64,000 bases of DNA from Peromyscus leucopus (taxonomy: Eukaryota > Chordata > Mammalia > Rodentia > Cricetidae). A model generated the notes under the pieces. That model saw only the letters and a program-made list of their open reading frames with translations, did no database searches and was not told the DNA's origin. Within the stretch, counting starts at the first letter, position 1, and each line of letters starts with the position of its first letter. Location of the stretch: assembly GCF_004664715.2 (NCBI RefSeq), contig NC_051065.1, positions 148,363,596-148,427,595 on the forward strand. The letters are read 5' to 3'. Below, one piece after another: positions 63,779-64,000 of this stretch. The translations under genes were made by a program, and so were the position numbers.

Positions 63779-64000
63779 GTGAGCTGCTGTCACAGAGTCA
63801 GCTAGCCTGTAGAGTGCCCCCCCACCCCCATTCCTTTGCCTGGGTAAAAGCACTGGATACAGAGCTCTGGTTTGACCATATTGTAAGAGACTCTCCTGTC
63901 TCCTTCCATCTGACTACAAGTTTATACGTCCGTGATGAATCCTTCACTGTACTTCAGATAATCCAGGGACAGTCAAAGAAATGATATTTGAACGGTGCTG

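Overview
The window is nuclear DNA from a rodent, most likely a cricetid (hamster, deer mouse or vole group). It carries dense B1, B2/B3 and ID SINEs, including B1 copies of the type common in cricetids, long CA/GT and GAAA microsatellites, rodent LTR elements, and exon-intron genes with GT-AG splice sites. No bacterial-type features are present, and most long open frames are microsatellite or GC-rich artefacts.

Layout. (1) From 14 to about 12,035 is the 3' part of an alpha-2-macroglobulin-like gene on the + strand, best matched to A2ml1. Nine coding exons join in frame into 365 codons plus a stop, covering the end of the thioester domain, the CUB region and the C-terminal receptor-binding domain. 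A separate 3'UTR exon and a poly(A) signal follow. (2) From 12 to 43.5 kb is intergenic DNA made largely of transposons. Its centrepiece is a 4.29 kb endogenous retrovirus (14,485-18,771) with two 443 bp LTRs that read as identical, a short target-site duplication, a tRNA-Phe-type primer site and heavily deleted gag/pol. Degenerate LINE-1 ORF2 lies from about 19.3 to 20.9 kb. An older ERV pol relic lies from about 23.1 to 24.7 kb, and many SINEs and a small hAT element are scattered through the rest. (3) From about 43.6 to 44.5 kb is a CpG island with an RFX-type X-box, the presumed Phc1 promoter and first exon. (4) From 46,759 to 63,778 are twelve coding exons of Phc1 (polyhomeotic homolog 1, Polycomb repressive complex 1). 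They give 875 codons from the start ATG through the polyglutamine region, HD1 and the FCS zinc finger. The SAM-domain exons lie beyond the window.

The two genes are unrelated in function: one encodes a secreted protease inhibitor and the other a nuclear Polycomb subunit. They are arranged head to tail. The points most worth a second look are the young, internally deleted ERV with its duplicated leader, two consecutive GC-AG introns in A2ml1, and a G-rich/GT minisatellite that fills much of one A2ml1 intron.
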